From assembly GCF_000718025.1 (NCBI RefSeq), contig NZ_JODS01000001.1, forward strand, positions 1 to 64,000: a stretch of 64,000 bases of DNA, read 5' to 3'. This stretch comes from Kitasatospora purpeofusca. Lineage in GTDB: Bacteria; Actinomycetota; Actinomycetes; Streptomycetales; Streptomycetaceae. The notes beneath the pieces are model-generated. The model saw nothing but the letters and a program-made list of their open reading frames with translations. It did no database searches and had not been told where the DNA came from. This document shows positions 24,951 through 34,202 of this stretch, in pieces (position 1 is the stretch's first letter; each line of letters begins with the position of its first letter). The position numbers and the translations under genes were made by a program.

Positions 24951-25894
24951 ACGGCGACTTCCGTTCGGGGGGCGAGGCGGCGGGCGGCGAGGTCGGCGGC
25001 GAGGTTCAGCAGGACGGTCACGGTGCCGAACAGCACCGCCAGGCCCTGGACCACCGGCACGTCACGGGCCGCGACGGCGTCCAGCAGCACGGTGCCGAGC
25101 CCGGGGACCACGAACAGCGCCTCCGCCACGATCACCCCGCAGAGCAGCCACTCGGTGGTGCGGGCGAGGTGCTGCACCACCGGGGCGAGGGCGTTGGGCA
25201 GCGCGTGGCCGAGCCGGACCCGGTGCGGCGGGACTCCGCAGCGCAGCGCGTGGACGGCGTACGGGGCCGCCATGGCGTCGAGCAGCCCGGCCCGGACCAG
25301 CCGCGCGGTCGAGCAGACCGGGCGGGCCAGCAGCACCACGACCGGCAGCACCAGCACGGCGGGCTGCCGGCCGATCCCGCCGACGGCGGTCGGCGGGAGC
25401 CAGCCCAGCCACAGCGCGAAGACCCCCGTCAGCAGCACGCCCAGGGCGAACTCCGGTACCGCGTAGACCGCGAGGGTCACTGTGCTGACAGCGCGGTCCA
25501 GCGGTCCGCCCTCCCGCCGGGCGGCGAGCAGCCCGAGGCCGACCGCCGCCGGGACGAGCAGAGTCAGGGTGAGCGCGGCCAGCAGCAGGGTCGGGCCGAG
25601 GGCCTCGGCCAGGTGGTCGGCGACCGGGCGCCCGCCGACCAGGGAGCGGCCCAGGTCGCCGTGCGCCAGCTCCCCCGCCCAGTCGGCGAAGCGCTCCACC
25701 GCCGGGCGGTCCAGCCGCAGCGAGGCCCGCAGCGCGGCGATCCGCGCCGGGTCGGGGTCGTCCCCCGCGGCGACCACGGCGGCGTCGCCGGGGAGCGCCT
25801 CGGTGAGCACGAAGACCAGGACCGGGACGGCCGCGATCTGCCCGGCGCCGAGCAGCAGCCGGCGCCGCACCCAGCCGCGCGACGTGGCCGTCAC
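24947..25894 (-). CDS. ABC permease, DppB/NikB type
   Basis: A 315-residue permease with the usual N-terminal helix (LLLGAGQIAAVPVLVFVLTEAL followed by PGDAA), the periplasmic RASLRLDRPAVERFADWAGELAHGDLGRSL segment, and a C-terminal EAA loop (ALRCGVPPHRVRLGHALPNAL). LCGVIVAEALFVVPGLGTVLLDAV is the family C-terminal signature. GTG 25894 forms a GTGA overlap with the binding-protein stop. It pairs with the NikC-type permease. Confidence 0.92.
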   Translation of the reverse strand: MTATSRGWVRRRLLLGAGQIAAVPVLVFVLTEALPGDAAVVAAGDDPDPARIAALRASLRLDRPAVERFADWAGELAHGDLGRSLVGGRPVADHLAEALGPTLLLAALTLTLLVPAAVGLGLLAARREGGPLDRAVSTVTLAVYAVPEFALGVLLTGVFALWLGWLPPTAVGGIGRQPAVLVLPVVVLLARPVCSTARLVRAGLLDAMAAPYAVHALRCGVPPHRVRLGHALPNALAPVVQHLARTTEWLLCGVIVAEALFVVPGLGTVLLDAVAARDVPVVQGLAVLFGTVTVLLNLAADLAARRLAPRTEVAV

Positions 25895-27453
25895 GCCAGC
25901 CGGACCTTGTCGAACCTGGCCCAGTCGAGGGTGTTGGCCGGGGCGTCCGCCGCCACGCCGTGCAGCCGCGGGGCGTGGCCGACGATCCAGTCGGCGAAGC
26001 CCCACACCAGTAGTCCGCCCTCGTCGAACAGCCGGCGCTGCATCCGCTCGTAGAGGGCGGTGCGGGCCGCCGGATCGGCCGTGGACTGGGCCTGGGTGTA
26101 GAGGTCGTCGAAGTCGGGGCGGCGCCAGTGGGTGGCGTTGGTGGTGGAGCCGGAGAGCAGCCGCTGCGAGATGTGCGACTCGATCGGCATCGCGCCGGAA
26201 CGGAAGGAGGCGAGCACCCCGCCGTCCAGGATGTCCTTCCAGTAGGTGTCCTTGTTGCCGACCCGCACGTCGATCGTGACTCCGGCCCGGGCCGCCTGGT
26301 CCTTGAGGATGCCCGCCGCCTCGACCAGCCCGGCCGCGACCGGCGAGGTGTCGAGGGTGACCCGCAGCCCCTCGGCGCCGGCCTCGCGCAGGAGCGCGCG
26401 GGCCCGGTCGAGGTCCCGGGTTCGCTGCGGCAGACCCGCCGGGTAGTACTGACTGCCCTTGCCGAACAGGTCGTTGCCGATCTCGCCGGCACCGGAGAGC
26501 GCGCCGTCGACCAGCTCCTGCCGGTCGACCAGGTGGAAGAACGCCTGTCGGACCCGGGGGTCGTCGAACGGCGGCCGGTCGGTCTTCATGACGAAGCCCT
26601 GCATGGCGCTGTTGCGCAGCCGGACGATGCCGATCCGCCCTCCGGACGCATGGGCGCGGGCGGTGGCCGGCGCCAACTCGTGGGCGTACTCGGCCTGCCC
26701 GGCCAGCAGGGCGTTGGCGCGGGCGGACTCCTCGGCGGCCGCGAGGATCTCCAGCTCGTCGATGTGCGGAGCGCCGTCCCAGTACCCGTCGAAGCGGCGC
26801 AGCAGCAGGGAGCGGCCGGGCTCGAAGGAGACGAAGGAGAAGGGCCCGGAGCCGACCGGCGCCCGGAAGTCCTCGGTGCCCTCCGGAACGATGTAGGCGC
26901 CGAACGCGGCCAGGACGTTGGGGAATTCGGCGCACGGGCGGTTCAGCCGGAACTCCACGGTGCGCGGGTCGGTGGCCCGGCTCGCGGCGAGGTCGATCGG
27001 TTCGAGCGAGGCCCGGGCCCGGAACGCCCGCCCGGGGTCGGCTATTCGGCGGTAGCTGTACAGGACGTCGGCGGCGGTGACCGGTCGGCCGTCGTGGAAG
27101 GCCGCCTCGCGCAGCCGGACGGTCCAGACGTCGAGGCCCGGGCCCGGCTCCCAGCCGCTGGCGAGCCGGGGGACGGCGGCGAGGTCGGGGCCCCAGTCGG
27201 CGAGCTTGTCGTGGAGCGCCTTGGCACGGGCGGCGTCGGCGAAGAGGTTGACCCGGTGCGGGTCGAGGGTCTCGTCGGCGCCGCCGCCGGCGAACAGGGC
27301 GCGCAGCCGGCCGCCGCGCCGGGGGGTGGCGGCGTCCGGTTCGCGGTCGGCGGCGGCCGTGCCGCCCGGGGCGGAACAGGCGGCGAGGGCGAGCGCCGCG
27401 CCGGAGGCGGCGGCGGCGGTGAGCAGGGTGCGGCGGGCGAGTGGGCGGGGCAT
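25891..27453 (-). CDS. ABC substrate-binding lipoprotein, SBP_bac_5 (nickel/peptide/opine) family
   Basis: A 520-residue extracellular binding protein anchored by lipid. The signal has a twin-arginine-like LARRTLLTA start, and the lipobox is LALAAC with Cys near residue 26. SBP_5 marks include VWTVRLREAAFHDGRPVTAADVLYSYRRI and the DFDDLYTQAQSTADPAARTALYERMQRRLFDEG C-terminal block. CntA/NikA-type members bind metal-opine or metal-histidine complexes; the ligand here is inferred from neighbours. It starts 5 bp after the methyltransferase stop. Confidence 0.92.
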   Translation of the reverse strand: MPRPLARRTLLTAAAASGAALALAACSAPGGTAAADREPDAATPRRGGRLRALFAGGGADETLDPHRVNLFADAARAKALHDKLADWGPDLAAVPRLASGWEPGPGLDVWTVRLREAAFHDGRPVTAADVLYSYRRIADPGRAFRARASLEPIDLAASRATDPRTVEFRLNRPCAEFPNVLAAFGAYIVPEGTEDFRAPVGSGPFSFVSFEPGRSLLLRRFDGYWDGAPHIDELEILAAAEESARANALLAGQAEYAHELAPATARAHASGGRIGIVRLRNSAMQGFVMKTDRPPFDDPRVRQAFFHLVDRQELVDGALSGAGEIGNDLFGKGSQYYPAGLPQRTRDLDRARALLREAGAEGLRVTLDTSPVAAGLVEAAGILKDQAARAGVTIDVRVGNKDTYWKDILDGGVLASFRSGAMPIESHISQRLLSGSTTNATHWRRPDFDDLYTQAQSTADPAARTALYERMQRRLFDEGGLLVWGFADWIVGHAPRLHGVAADAPANTLDWARFDKVRLA

Positions 27454-27458
27454 CGGGG

Positions 27459-28331
27459 TCAACTTCCCTTTCGGGCAGGGGGTTCGAGCCGGGCGACCAG
27501 GTGCAGCCGGTCGCCGTCGGCGCTGTCGGGGGTGCCGGGGGTGCAGGGGGTGTCGCCGGTCCCGGCGGCCCCGACGTCGTCCGTCCACGGGGGGTCGGTG
27601 CGCGGGCCGGGCCGGTCGTGCAGGGCGAGGACGGTGAAGCCGTGGTGGGCGAGCAGATGGCGCAGCTCCTGCGGGAAGAGCAGCCGCCAGGCGGAGTGCT
27701 GCTCGACCGGCGGCGCGCCGTCGTCCCCGGCCCAGCTGCGGGTGCGGCGCAGGAGTTGGGCGGCGTGGTCGATCCAGAGCACGGTGCGCGAGGTGAGCGT
27801 GATGCCCTCGTGGGTGATGCTGTCCAGCCTCGGCGCGTCGAGGAGTTCGGTGCGCCCGAGGAAGAAGGCACCGTTGCGCATCTCGGCGACCAGCAGTCCG
27901 CCGGGGCGCAGATGGCGGCGGATCCGGCCGAAGAGGGCGTCGAGGTCCTCGTTGGTGTGGCAGTGGAGCAGTGCGCTGTCCAGGCAGAGCACCGCGTCGA
28001 ACCGCCCGGGCAGCGTGAAGTCCCGCATGTCGCCGATGTGGTAGGCCGGTCCGGGGTGGCGGGCGCGGGCGTGGGCGATCATCTCCGGCGAGCTGTCCAG
28101 GCCGGTGACGGTGCGCCCGGCGACGCGGTGCAGCCATCCCGCGTCCCGCCCGGTGCCGCAGCCGAGGTCGAGCACCTCGGGCCCGGCGCCGTGGGCGCGG
28201 AGCATCGCCTCGGCCCATCGGGCGGCGGTGGACTCCGGGTCGGGGAACCGCAGTTCGTAGAGTTCCGGACGGTCGGTGAGCAGGTTCCGGTGGGTCCCGG
28301 CGGGGGGCGGCGGGGTCGGGCGGCGGTTCAT
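27459..28331 (-). CDS. Class I SAM-dependent methyltransferase
   Basis: A 290-residue Rossmann-fold methyltransferase. Motif I is VLDLGCGTGRDAGWL (about 52-66); VTGLDSSPEMIAHAR binds the SAM ribose and GDMRDFTLPGRFDAVLCLDSALLH is motif II/III. A long C-terminal beta region (LDSITHEGITLTSRTVLWID) fits small-molecule methyltransferases. ATG 28331 overlaps the MFS stop (ATGA). The C-terminus holds a Gly/Thr/Pro-rich insertion (GAAGTGDTPCTPGTPDSADG). It likely N- or O-methylates the cluster product; it is not a nicotianamine synthase-type aminobutyryltransferase. Confidence 0.9.
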   Translation of the reverse strand: MNRRPTPPPPAGTHRNLLTDRPELYELRFPDPESTAARWAEAMLRAHGAGPEVLDLGCGTGRDAGWLHRVAGRTVTGLDSSPEMIAHARARHPGPAYHIGDMRDFTLPGRFDAVLCLDSALLHCHTNEDLDALFGRIRRHLRPGGLLVAEMRNGAFFLGRTELLDAPRLDSITHEGITLTSRTVLWIDHAAQLLRRTRSWAGDDGAPPVEQHSAWRLLFPQELRHLLAHHGFTVLALHDRPGPRTDPPWTDDVGAAGTGDTPCTPGTPDSADGDRLHLVARLEPPARKGS

Positions 28332-29533
28332 CGGGCCTCGCTGGGGAGAGGGCGGGCGGGGGCGGGGAGCCGCCCGGTGCGGTGCAGCCGGGCGAGCGCG
28401 GTGGCGGAGGCGAGGCCGAGGCCGGCGCAGAGCAGCCAGGGTGCGGTGGCGGCGCTGTCCATGGCCCGGCCGACCAGGGTGTTGCCGAGCGCCGCGGCGA
28501 AGCCGGAGACCACGTAGTACAGGCCGTAGTAGGTGCCGGTCAGGCCGTCGCGCCCGAAGGCCGGGATCAGGGCGAGGACGAAGGGCTGCGCGATCATCAG
28601 CCCGAGCTGGAGCAGCAGGACACCGCCGAGGACGCCGGGCAGGCCCGGTGCGGCGAGCGGCAGCAGGAAGCCGGTGGCGGCGACGGCGAGGCCGAGCGGG
28701 ATCCAGCGGGAGGGCTGGCCGTGCAGCTGCAGGCGGGTGGTGATGCGCAGTTGCAGGGTCAGGTTGGCGAGGGTCGCGGTCAGGAAGACCAGGCTGACGG
28801 CGCCCTCCCAGCCGGTGGCGCGGCGCGCCGCGTCGGGCAGCAGCAGGTAGAGCTGGCTCTCCATGCCGAACAGGCCGACCATGCCCAGGGAGAAGGCCAG
28901 GAACCGCCGGTCCGAGGCCACTTCGCGCCAGTCGGCGAGCACCCCGCGCGGGGCGGGCTCGGCGGCGCGCTCGGGCAGGGCGAAGGCCTGGGCGACGGTG
29001 AGGACGGCGAAGACGCCGGCCGCGGTGAGCGCGGCGGTCCGGAAGTCCACCAGCAGCAGGACGGTGCCGATCAGCGGGCCGGCCAGCGCGCCGGTGGTGG
29101 CGAACACCGAGAACAGCGCGAACGCCTCGGCCCTGCGGTCCGCCGCCTCGCGTGCGACGTAGGTGCGCACGGCCGGGTTGAACAGCGCACCTGCCAGCCC
29201 GCTGAGGGCGGAGGCGGCGAGCAGCACGCCGAGGGTGTCGCCGAGCGCGAACAGGCCGAAGCCGACGCTGCGCAGCGCGCACCCGGCGATGATGACGCGA
29301 CGCGCGCCGAGCCGGTCGGCGGCCGAGCCGCCGAGGATGAACAGGCCCTGCTGGCTGAGGTTGCGCAGCCCGAGCACGGTGCCGACGGCGAGCGCGGACA
29401 GGCCGAGGTCGTGCCCGAGGTGCCCGGCCAGGTACGGGATCAGCAGGTAGAAACCGGTGTTGACGCCGAGCTGGTTGACCAGCAGCAGCCGTACGGGCAG
29501 GGGGAAGGTCCGTACGGCGCGCAGTATTCTCAC
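28328..29533 (-). CDS. MFS exporter of the metallophore-like cluster
   Basis: A 401-residue 12-helix MFS protein, compact and with short loops. FPLPVRLLLVNQLGVNTGFYLLIPYLAGHL is helix 1, and GGSAADRLGARRVI is the loop 2-3 signature. The GTG at 29533 overlaps the preceding stop (GTGA). In staphylopine- and pseudopaline-type clusters an MFS or DMT protein exports the ligand; by position this is the likely exporter here. The frame is open upstream, but only the overlap start fits the operon pattern. Confidence 0.9.
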   Translation of the reverse strand: MRILRAVRTFPLPVRLLLVNQLGVNTGFYLLIPYLAGHLGHDLGLSALAVGTVLGLRNLSQQGLFILGGSAADRLGARRVIIAGCALRSVGFGLFALGDTLGVLLAASALSGLAGALFNPAVRTYVAREAADRRAEAFALFSVFATTGALAGPLIGTVLLLVDFRTAALTAAGVFAVLTVAQAFALPERAAEPAPRGVLADWREVASDRRFLAFSLGMVGLFGMESQLYLLLPDAARRATGWEGAVSLVFLTATLANLTLQLRITTRLQLHGQPSRWIPLGLAVAATGFLLPLAAPGLPGVLGGVLLLQLGLMIAQPFVLALIPAFGRDGLTGTYYGLYYVVSGFAAALGNTLVGRAMDSAATAPWLLCAGLGLASATALARLHRTGRLPAPARPLPSEAR

Positions 29534-30675
29534 CGGCCGGCCGCCGGACGGGCCTCGGCGAACGACCCGGCGCGGCCTTCGGGCGCGGGAGCCCCGGACC
29601 CGGGGGCCGGGACGTCGGGAACGGGAGCGGGAGCGTCGGGCGCGGGCAGCACGCCGAGGCCGGCCCGGTCCGGGGTGCGGACGGTTCCGTCGGCACCGCC
29701 GATGCCCTGCCAGGGGTCGTGGGCGAGCAGCAGGTGGCCGTCGAGGTCGAGCCAGCGGGCCCGGTCGGCGAGGTGGACGGCGGGCGCGATGCCCAGCGAA
29801 CTCGCCACCAGGCAGCCGAGCATCAGCTCGGTGCCGCTGCCGCGCAGGGCCTCGGCGATGCGCAGCACCTGGTGGACGCCGCCGCACTTGGCGAGCTTGA
29901 GGTTGACGCCCTGGACCCGACCGGCGAGCCGGCACGCGTCCTCGTGGTCGACGGCGTCCTCGTCGGCGATCACCGGGATCGGCGAGCGCTCGGCGACGGC
30001 GGCGAGCGCGTCGGGGTCGCCCGGGGCGATCGGCTGCTCGACGGCCTCGACCCCGGTGGCGGCGAAGGCGGGCAGCAGCCGGAGGGCCTCGGCCGGGGTC
30101 CAGGCGCCGTTGGGGTCGAGCAGCAGCCGGGCCCCGGGCGCGGCCTCGTGGACGGCCCGGACCCGGACCAGGTCGAGGCCGGGGTCGGCGCTGCCGGCCT
30201 TGATCTTGATCACGGTGAAGCCCGCGTCGGCGAGCCGGGCCGCCTGGACGGCGGCGCGGGCGGGCGGCTCGATGCCGATGGTGCGGGCGGTGACGGCGGC
30301 GACCGGGTCGGCCCGGCCGAGGAGGCGGTGGACGGGTTCGCCGGCCCGCTTGCCGACCAGGTCCAGCAGGGCGGCCTCGACGGCGGCCAGCACGCCCGGC
30401 GGCAGCGCGGCGAACGGGGCCGCACCGGAGGACAGGTCGGCGAGGGCCTGCTCGGGGTCCTGATGGCGCTCCAGCACGGGCCGCAGCAAGGCGAGTTCAT
30501 GGTGGATCCGGTGGGTGGGCAGGCCCAGGTGGAGGCTACTGACCACCTCGCCGTGGCCGGTCAGCCCGCCGTGGCCGAGGGCGAGCCGGACCGCGTCCCG
30601 CTCGGTGGTCACCGAGCGGGAGATGCGCAGCGGTGTGGCCAGGCGGAGCCGTCCGGTACGGATGTCGAGCCTCAT
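29530..30675 (-). CDS. Enolase-superfamily enzyme, dipeptide epimerase-like
   Basis: This 381-residue enzyme belongs to the muconate-lactonising subgroup. Catalytic and metal residues are visible: KIK (157-159), Asp187 (LLLDPNGAW), Glu213 (AVEQPI), Asp238 (IADED) and Lys260 (VNLKLAKCGG). GCLVASSLGIAPAVHLA matches the substrate-binding end of L-Ala-D/L-Glu-type dipeptide epimerases. It would epimerise the alpha carbon of a dipeptide or an N-acyl amino acid. The C-terminal 45 residues are Pro/Ala-rich. Both ends overlap neighbours by 4 bp. With an ATP-grasp ligase in the operon, a dipeptide product is likely. Confidence 0.88.
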   Translation of the reverse strand: MRLDIRTGRLRLATPLRISRSVTTERDAVRLALGHGGLTGHGEVVSSLHLGLPTHRIHHELALLRPVLERHQDPEQALADLSSGAAPFAALPPGVLAAVEAALLDLVGKRAGEPVHRLLGRADPVAAVTARTIGIEPPARAAVQAARLADAGFTVIKIKAGSADPGLDLVRVRAVHEAAPGARLLLDPNGAWTPAEALRLLPAFAATGVEAVEQPIAPGDPDALAAVAERSPIPVIADEDAVDHEDACRLAGRVQGVNLKLAKCGGVHQVLRIAEALRGSGTELMLGCLVASSLGIAPAVHLADRARWLDLDGHLLLAHDPWQGIGGADGTVRTPDRAGLGVLPAPDAPAPVPDVPAPGSGAPAPEGRAGSFAEARPAAGR

Positions 30676-31832
30676 CGGTCCTCCTCGGTGCGGGCGGGTC
30701 CGGCGGCGGCCGGGACTGTGACGACGGCGGAAGCGGGGGCGGGGGCGGTGACGACGGCGGAGGCGGTGACGGGTGCCGTCCGGCCGGTGCTGCAGCGGGC
30801 CCAGCCACTGACCTCGACGGCCGCCGGGTGCGGGATCTCGATCGGGCGCGGCGCGGCCCGCTCGGCGTCCAGACCGTGCCGCCGGCAGAACGCGTCGTCG
30901 TACACCGTGCCGAGGTAGCGGTGCGGGCCGTCGGGGAAGACGGTGGCCACGGCGGCGCCCGGATGGACCCGGGCGGCCCAGGCCGAGACCAGGGCGACCG
31001 CGCCGGTGGACCAGCCGCCGCTGACGAACGCACCCCGGGCCAGCCGCCGGCATGCGTCCACCGCTTCCGCCGGGCCGACCCAGTGCACCTCGTCGAAGGC
31101 CTGGTGGGCGACGTTGCGCGGGTGGATCGAGCTGCCCAGGCCGCGCATCAGCCGGGGCCGGGCGGGCTGGCCGAAGATGGTGGAGCCGACCGAGTCGACG
31201 CCGATGATCCGCAGCCGGGGCCAGCGGCGGCGCAGGGCCTCGGCGAGCCCCGCACTGTGCCCGCCGGTGCCGACACTGCACACCAGCACGTCGAGGTGGT
31301 CGAGCTCGGCGGTGATCTCCTGGGCCATCGCCCGGTAGCCGGCCGCGTTGTCGGGGTTGTTGTACTGGTCGGGCCAGTAGGCGTCGGGCAGCAGGTCGAG
31401 CACGGCGCGCAGCCGGGCGAGCCGGGCCGCCTGCCAGCCGCCGTGCCGGGCCGGCCGCTCGACCAGCTCCAGCCGGGCACCGTAGGCGTGCAGCAACTGC
31501 CGCATGGACGGTTCGAGTTCGCTGTCGCCGACCAGCACGACCGGGTGCCCGAGGGCCTGCCCGGCGAAGGCCAGACCGACCCCCATGGTGCCCGAGGTGG
31601 ACTCCACCACCGTGGCGCCGGGGCGGAGTTCGCCGCGCGCGTGGGCACCGCGCAGCATGGCGACGGCCGAGCGGGCCTTCATGCCACCCGCGCCCAGCCC
31701 CTCCAGCTTGGCCCAGAAGCCGGGGTGCGGGTGCGGCAGCGGGGTGGTGATGCGGGTCAGCGGGGTGCCGCCGAGCAGCGGGAGCAGGTCCGGATTGCCC
31801 AGCGCGGCCCCCGGGTCGAGCAGGGCGGTCAC
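30672..31832 (-). CDS. PLP-dependent cysteine-synthase family enzyme
   Basis: A 386-residue fold-type II PLP enzyme. The PLP lysine is probably Lys52 (GLGAGGMKARSAV), the phosphate and asparagine-loop region is ESTSGTMGVGLAF (SGTMG instead of the usual SGNxG), and SVGTGGHSAG is the glycine-rich loop. Beta-replacement or beta-elimination of an activated serine or cysteine is expected, as with SbnA, which makes a diaminopropionate precursor; no SbnB-like partner is present. The C-terminal 60 residues (Ala/Val/Thr-rich, TASAVVTAPAPASAVVTVPA) are a low-complexity tail. The GTG at 31832 overlaps the DUF364 stop. Confidence 0.88.
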   Translation of the reverse strand: MTALLDPGAALGNPDLLPLLGGTPLTRITTPLPHPHPGFWAKLEGLGAGGMKARSAVAMLRGAHARGELRPGATVVESTSGTMGVGLAFAGQALGHPVVLVGDSELEPSMRQLLHAYGARLELVERPARHGGWQAARLARLRAVLDLLPDAYWPDQYNNPDNAAGYRAMAQEITAELDHLDVLVCSVGTGGHSAGLAEALRRRWPRLRIIGVDSVGSTIFGQPARPRLMRGLGSSIHPRNVAHQAFDEVHWVGPAEAVDACRRLARGAFVSGGWSTGAVALVSAWAARVHPGAAVATVFPDGPHRYLGTVYDDAFCRRHGLDAERAAPRPIEIPHPAAVEVSGWARCSTGRTAPVTASAVVTAPAPASAVVTVPAAAGPARTEEDR

Positions 31833-32725
31833 CGGGCCGCACCCCCTCGGTCCGTCGAGCCGCCGTAGAGGTGGACCACGGTGGGGCCGCCGTCGAGCCA
31901 GAAGAAGGGGTAGGGCTCGGCGCTGACGGCAGTGACGCCGTCCCCCAGCAGTCGGGGCAGCACCGCGCTGCCGGTCTGGGCGAACAGCACCAAGGGCTTG
32001 CCGGTGGCGCGGGCGTGCGTGAGCAGTGGATCGAGCGAGCCATTGCCCAGGGTCATGCCGGAGGCGAGCACGGCGTCGCAGTCGTCGAGGTGGGCGAGGG
32101 CGTCGGTGCGCACCGGTTCGTCCCACTCGGTGGTACCGCCCTTGAGGTCACAGGGAACGTACTCCGTTCCGCGCGAACGGAGCTGCTCCAGGAGCGAGTT
32201 GACGACTCCGACAACCAGCACCCGGCGGACGCCGGCGAGCGGCAGCAGTCCCACCACGGCGGCGGCTCGGGCGCGGGACTTCGCCAGCGAGGAGCCTGCG
32301 GGCAACGGGTGCGGGCGGGCGCCCTCGGCCGGCCCGTGCGGGCGGCAGTGGCCGAGATAGGCGTCCAGCGCGGCGACCCGGACGGCGACGCGGGGGTGGT
32401 CGAGCAGTTCGTCGACGGTGGCGCCGACGCAGTCGGTGAGGGTGTCGGCGGAGAGGTCGCCCGGCTCGACGGCACAGGAGCCGACGGCGGCGCCGAGCCG
32501 CAGACTGAGCGCCTCGTTGCGGTAGCCGCGGGCGCGGCCGGCGTGCCGGACGGCCTGGGCGGTGGTGAAGGCGAGCGCGATCCGCAGGGAGGCCGGGTCG
32601 GGCCCGTACGCCCCCGTACGGGCCCGCCCGGTGATCAGGTCGAGCGCGGGGGTGTCCGCGCCCGGGGGGACACCGGCACCCGGAGGGGCGACGGCGGTGC
32701 CGGTGGTGGCGACGGCGACGCTCAT
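31829..32725 (-). CDS. DUF364 / DUF4213 protein (putative heavy-metal chelation family)
   Basis: A 298-residue protein with an N-terminal DUF4213 enolase-N-like part and a C-terminal Rossmann-like DUF364 part (PF04016). Recognisable segments include ALSLRLGAAVGSCAVEPGDL, VLVVGVVNSLLEQLRSRG, DCDAVLASGMTLGNGSLDPLLTHARATGKPLVLFAQTGSAVLPRLL and PYPFFWLDGGPTVVHLYGG. A structure of a family member suggested a role in heavy-metal chelation; the reaction is not known. It overlaps both neighbours by 4 bp and is coupled to the ATP-grasp ligase, supporting a metal-related product. Confidence 0.88.
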   Translation of the reverse strand: MSVAVATTGTAVAPPGAGVPPGADTPALDLITGRARTGAYGPDPASLRIALAFTTAQAVRHAGRARGYRNEALSLRLGAAVGSCAVEPGDLSADTLTDCVGATVDELLDHPRVAVRVAALDAYLGHCRPHGPAEGARPHPLPAGSSLAKSRARAAAVVGLLPLAGVRRVLVVGVVNSLLEQLRSRGTEYVPCDLKGGTTEWDEPVRTDALAHLDDCDAVLASGMTLGNGSLDPLLTHARATGKPLVLFAQTGSAVLPRLLGDGVTAVSAEPYPFFWLDGGPTVVHLYGGSTDRGGAAR

Positions 32726-34098
32726 GCGAGCACCCCTGCGGGTGCGGCCGCGACGGGTGCGATCCCTGCGGGTTCGACCGCGACGGGTGCGACCGCGTCG
32801 GCGTCGCCGGAGGCGTGCTCGACGGCCGCCTCGGCACCCGTCGCCGTGAGGCGCGGGGTGAGCCCGGCCAGCAGCCGCTCGGCCGCGCCGCGGGCCCCGG
32901 CCCCCACGCTGTCGGCGGTCATGACGTGCCCGAGGTACTCGTTGTTACTGGTCGCCGGCCGGACCTCGCGGCCCGCCCCGGCGAGCGCGAGCTCGACCAC
33001 CGCCGGGTCGCGCCGCACCGCGTCCTCGCCGTCGAAGCCGTCCAGCAGTCCGGCCTGCCCGCCCTCGGGGACGAGGAAGGCGATCGCCGCACTGGTGACC
33101 CCGGTCGGGTGGACGGCCAGGTCGGGCCGGCGGCCGAGGGCCACGTCGACGGCGGCGGCCGCGAGGTCGACGCCGGTGACCCGCCGGACCAGCTCGGTGA
33201 TCCGGTTCCCGGCCGGACGCGGGTTGACCTCGACCACGCGGGGCCCGCTCGGGGTCAGCTTGATCTCGGTGTGCGCGACGACCTGGTCCAGTCCGAGCGC
33301 GGCCAGCGCGGCGAGGGCCGTGTCGGCGGCGGCCCCGGCCTCGGCCGGCTCCAGGGCGGCCGGGAACATGTGCCCGGTCTCGACGAACGCGGGCGCCCCG
33401 GCGACGCTCTTGTCGGTGATCCCGACGACGTGCGCGGCGCCGCCCGCCGAGACCGTCTCGACGCTGACCTCGGGCCCGGTGAGCAGTTCCTCCAGCAGCA
33501 CGACCGGCTCCCGGCGCTGGCCGCGCGCGTTGACCGGGAACCCCTCCAGGGCCCGGAGCGCGACCAGGAGCTCGGTCTCGTCGACGACCTCACGGACGAA
33601 CATCCCGGCGCACAGGTCGACCGGCTTGACCACCAGCGGGTAGCCGATCGCCCGCGCGGCGGCCCGGGCCTGCTCGCGGTCGGTACAGAGCGCGTACGCG
33701 GGCCCGGGGACGCCGGCCTCGGCGAGCTTCCGCCGGGTGAGGTCCTTGCGGCAGGCGGCCTCGACCGCCTCGGGGGCGGCCCCGGGCAGGACGAGTCGGT
33801 GGGCCACCCGTGCGACCTGGGGGAGGTAGTAGTCGCAGGAGGAGAGCACCCCGTCGAAGCCCAGCAGCCCGTGCAGCCGCTCGGCGTACGGGAGCAGCAC
33901 TGCCGCGTCGTTGGTGTCGACGGTGAGGATGTTGTCCGCCGCGAGCAGCGGGTGCGGGCCGTCAACGGGGGCGGCGCGCAGGTAGTGGTGCAGGTCGCGG
34001 GTGAGGAAGGTGAAGCGGTGGCCGCCCTCCCCCAGGGCCCTCGGCAGCAGCCTGCTCATGGAGCCGACCCAGCTCTCGATCACCAGCAGATGCGCCAC
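32722..34098 (-). CDS. ATP-grasp ligase (amino-acid ligase-like)
   Basis: A 458-residue ATP-grasp enzyme and the first gene of the operon. GTG 34098 has a GGGGAG site 4 bp upstream; the 29 extra open codons cross the regulatory region. Visible marks are GYPLVVKPVDLCAGMFVREV (ATP-binding Lys), EELLTGPEVSVETVSAGG, and the metal-binding VVEVNPRPAGNRITELV. The closest functional types are L-amino-acid ligases of the BacD/DdaF kind, which form a peptide bond through an acyl phosphate. The C-terminus carries an Ala/Pro/Val repeat tail. It likely joins the two halves of the cluster product. Confidence 0.9.
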   Translation of the reverse strand: MAHLLVIESWVGSMSRLLPRALGEGGHRFTFLTRDLHHYLRAAPVDGPHPLLAADNILTVDTNDAAVLLPYAERLHGLLGFDGVLSSCDYYLPQVARVAHRLVLPGAAPEAVEAACRKDLTRRKLAEAGVPGPAYALCTDREQARAAARAIGYPLVVKPVDLCAGMFVREVVDETELLVALRALEGFPVNARGQRREPVVLLEELLTGPEVSVETVSAGGAAHVVGITDKSVAGAPAFVETGHMFPAALEPAEAGAAADTALAALAALGLDQVVAHTEIKLTPSGPRVVEVNPRPAGNRITELVRRVTGVDLAAAAVDVALGRRPDLAVHPTGVTSAAIAFLVPEGGQAGLLDGFDGEDAVRRDPAVVELALAGAGREVRPATSNNEYLGHVMTADSVGAGARGAAERLLAGLTPRLTATGAEAAVEHASGDADAVAPVAVEPAGIAPVAAAPAGVLA

Positions 34099-34154
34099 GG
34101 TTCTCCCCTTCGACGGACACGACGATCGGTGGACAGGCAGGACGGTAACGGGAT

Positions 34155-34171
34155 TCGTTTTCATTTTCAAC
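34155..34171. promoter_or_regulatory. Zur-box-like site A upstream of the ATP-grasp gene
   Basis: Read on the minus strand, GTTGAAAATGAAAACGA matches the first half of the actinobacterial Zur consensus (TGAAAATGATTTTCA) exactly, with a weaker second half, and it contains ATGAAAACGA, also seen in Zur sites. It lies 57 bp upstream of the ATP-grasp start and in the region expected to hold that operon's promoter. Confidence 0.55.
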
Positions 34172-34202
34172 ACGCCGGACCGCACTTCCGCCGACGCATC
34201 AG